This document shows, piece after piece, positions 7,901-8,094 of a stretch of 8,094 nucleotides of DNA (its first letter is position 1; the number at the start of each line of letters is the position of its first letter). The DNA comes from an uncultured Chryseolinea sp. GTDB lineage: Bacteria; Bacteroidota; Bacteroidia; Cytophagales; Cyclobacteriaceae. The stretch spans positions 1-8,094 of the forward strand of contig CAMLER010000208.1 in the NCBI GenBank assembly GCA_946478915.1. Reading direction: 5' to 3'. Under the pieces are notes generated by a model. The model made no database searches, had not been told where the DNA came from, and was given only the letters and a program-made list of their open reading frames with translations. The position numbers and the translations under genes were made by a program.

Positions 7901-8094
7901 ACGCCAGACTTTTCCGTCACGTCATCGAATTTCCAGTTACCCTTGTTTAAAAAGAGTTTATTGGGAACGAGGTTACCCGAGAAGAAAATATCGATCAGTC
8001 CATCGTTGTTAAAATCACCTAATCCTACACCACCCCCACTATAAAAATTTTTATAGGTGTAAGTATTTAATGTTTCTGTATAATCCAACTGGTT
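4909..8094 (-). CDS. Two-propeller FG-GAP/VCBS protein with central ASPIC/UnbV domain (CRTAC1-like), 5' end off window
   Basis: 1061 residues are visible, and the frame is open through the right edge. A TTG at 8088 could be taken as a start, but it is internal. The visible first residues NQL align with NHL at 46-48 of the downstream paralogue, so about 45 residues, including the signal peptide, are missing. Numbering from the TTG-encoded Leu as 1, calcium loops begin at 25, 77, 134, 206, 258, 340 and 432. An ASPIC/UnbV-type domain follows at about 464-548, with HVGLG at 513-517 and WPDG at 529-532. Further loops begin at 609, 661, 722, 783, 834, 868 and 972. The spacing nearly equals that of the paralogue at 989-4333, and well over half of the residues match in stretches aligned by eye, so the pair arose by tandem duplication. 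Two loops are degenerate: DINNDALPE at 258 and DVNNDSKMD at 783. No enzyme motif and no type IX secretion C-terminal domain are apparent. Surface localisation is inferred from the paralogues. The stop codon overlaps the next start. Confidence 0.95.
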   Translation of the reverse strand, partial: NQLDYTETLNTYTYKNFYSGGGVGLGDFNNDGLIDIFFSGNLVPNKLFLNKGNWKFDDVTEKSGVGLAGAWTTGVSVVDINADGLLDIYLCKSGPPGGIRRHNELFINNGDLTFTEMSKEYGLAFEGLSTHAGFFDFDKDGDLDCYLLNNSFRSVGGYDLRVGQRDHPDPLGGNKLLRNDDGKFVDVSSQAGIYTSEIGFGLGVTIGDINKDGWEDLYVSNDFFERDYLYINNQDGTFTESLESFVQEISLGSMGADMADINNDALPEIFVTEMLPETDDRLKTTTQFESWDKYAINLKNGYYKQFSRNSLQLNNGDGTFSEISRYSGTHATDWSWGALIFDMDNDGFKDIFVANGIYKELLNQDYVHYAASEAFIKEISNKKEGVITKLIDSIPSNPIVNYAFRNNGNLTFSNMAVEWGLGQPTHSNGSAYGDLDNDGDLDLVLNNVNMPSFVYENLSNQLLPANKFISFILYGEKGNAFALGAKVTLHVGGKKIYHELSPMRGFMSSVDNRIHVGLGDASTVDSIIVDWPDGSSTMMSGVQTSQVIKLYQKDATEKASNHERPGKPVFLRGELKGVDFVHTENDYVDFNRDRLLFNMVSNEGPCICAGDLNKDGYDDFYIGGAKGQAGVLYLQSSGRFETSNSSLFQKYKDSEDTDCIFFDANGDGMLDLYVASGSVEFSSSSPALLDRLYLNEGNGRLAKSPQLLPVSTSFESTGAVAAEDYDGDGDQDLFVGVRLIPFLYGIPGDGFILNNDGSGNFRNVTKDIAEGLIELGMITGAKWIDVNNDSKMDLVVVGEWMPIKVFVNEDGKFIDRSTEYGFNKTDGWYHSIETGDFNGDGLIDFVVGNHGLNSRFRASETEPVSMYVNDFDQNGSIEHIITRFEDGIAYPLALRQDLVAQIPSLRKKFLHYRDYKNKKIDDIFTQDQLQGTRILNSYSFETAVWVNSGKGSFTKRKLPAKANFFPVYALYVDDFDGDNKLDILIGGNLSRAKPETGTYEGGYGLLLKGDGTGNFESLPANISGISVVGDIRGLSRIKNGNNISILIAKSNDGLEVLNFSK

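Larger units (their letters stand above)
1..8094 (-). other. Putative single transcription unit of four genes, incomplete at both ends
   Basis: All four genes are on the minus strand with junctions of -4, +12 and -20 nt and no room for internal promoters or terminators. This is the usual pattern of a co-transcribed operon. Three of the four genes are paralogues and the fourth is a small exported protein between the first two. The transcription start lies upstream of 8094 and the 3' end below position 1, so the number of genes in the full unit is unknown. Confidence 0.75.

Noticed and set aside
1..8094. CRISPR array or short tandem DNA repeats suggested by recurring gatcgccatc-like words on the plus strand
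   Set aside because: These words are the reverse complement of codons for the Asp/Gly calcium loops. They are irregularly spaced, vary in sequence and lie within continuous reading frames.

Overview
The window is a compact, entirely minus-strand gene block that looks like part of one operon in a member of the Bacteroidota (Cytophagales/Chitinophagales type). This assignment is inferred from protein style, and no taxonomic marker is present. It rests on very large CRTAC1-like FG-GAP/VCBS lipoproteins with a central ASPIC/UnbV domain, lipoprotein-type signal peptides, weak or absent Shine-Dalgarno sequences and mid-range GC.

In transcription order (right to left): (1) 8094-4909 is a giant two-propeller ASPIC/UnbV protein whose first ~45 codons lie outside the window. 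(2) 4912-4346 is a 188-residue exported protein of unknown function, overlapping gene 1 by 4 nt (ATGA). (3) 4333-989 is a complete 1114-residue paralogue of gene 1, with a lipoprotein signal, starting 12 nt after gene 2. (4) 1008-1 is the N-terminal 336 residues of a third, more diverged paralogue, overlapping gene 3 by 20 nt and running off the left edge. The 12 nt between genes 2 and 3 are the only non-coding bases, so no stretch over 300 bases lacks a gene. No promoter, terminator, RNA gene, mobile element or CRISPR array was seen; the operon promoter should lie beyond position 8094.

The three large proteins share one layout: signal peptide, seven calcium-loop motifs of the form DxDxDGxxD, and then, where visible, an ASPIC/UnbV domain ending in WPDG and a second set of seven motifs. 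Loop spacing is almost identical between genes 1 and 3, which suggests two seven-bladed beta-propellers flanking a central domain. The likely picture is a set of co-made, calcium-stabilised, outer-membrane or cell-surface lipoproteins, with the small gene 2 product as a possible partner. Ligand and pathway cannot be read from the sequence. Families of this kind often sit near SusC/SusD-type transporter genes in Bacteroidota, but none is visible here.
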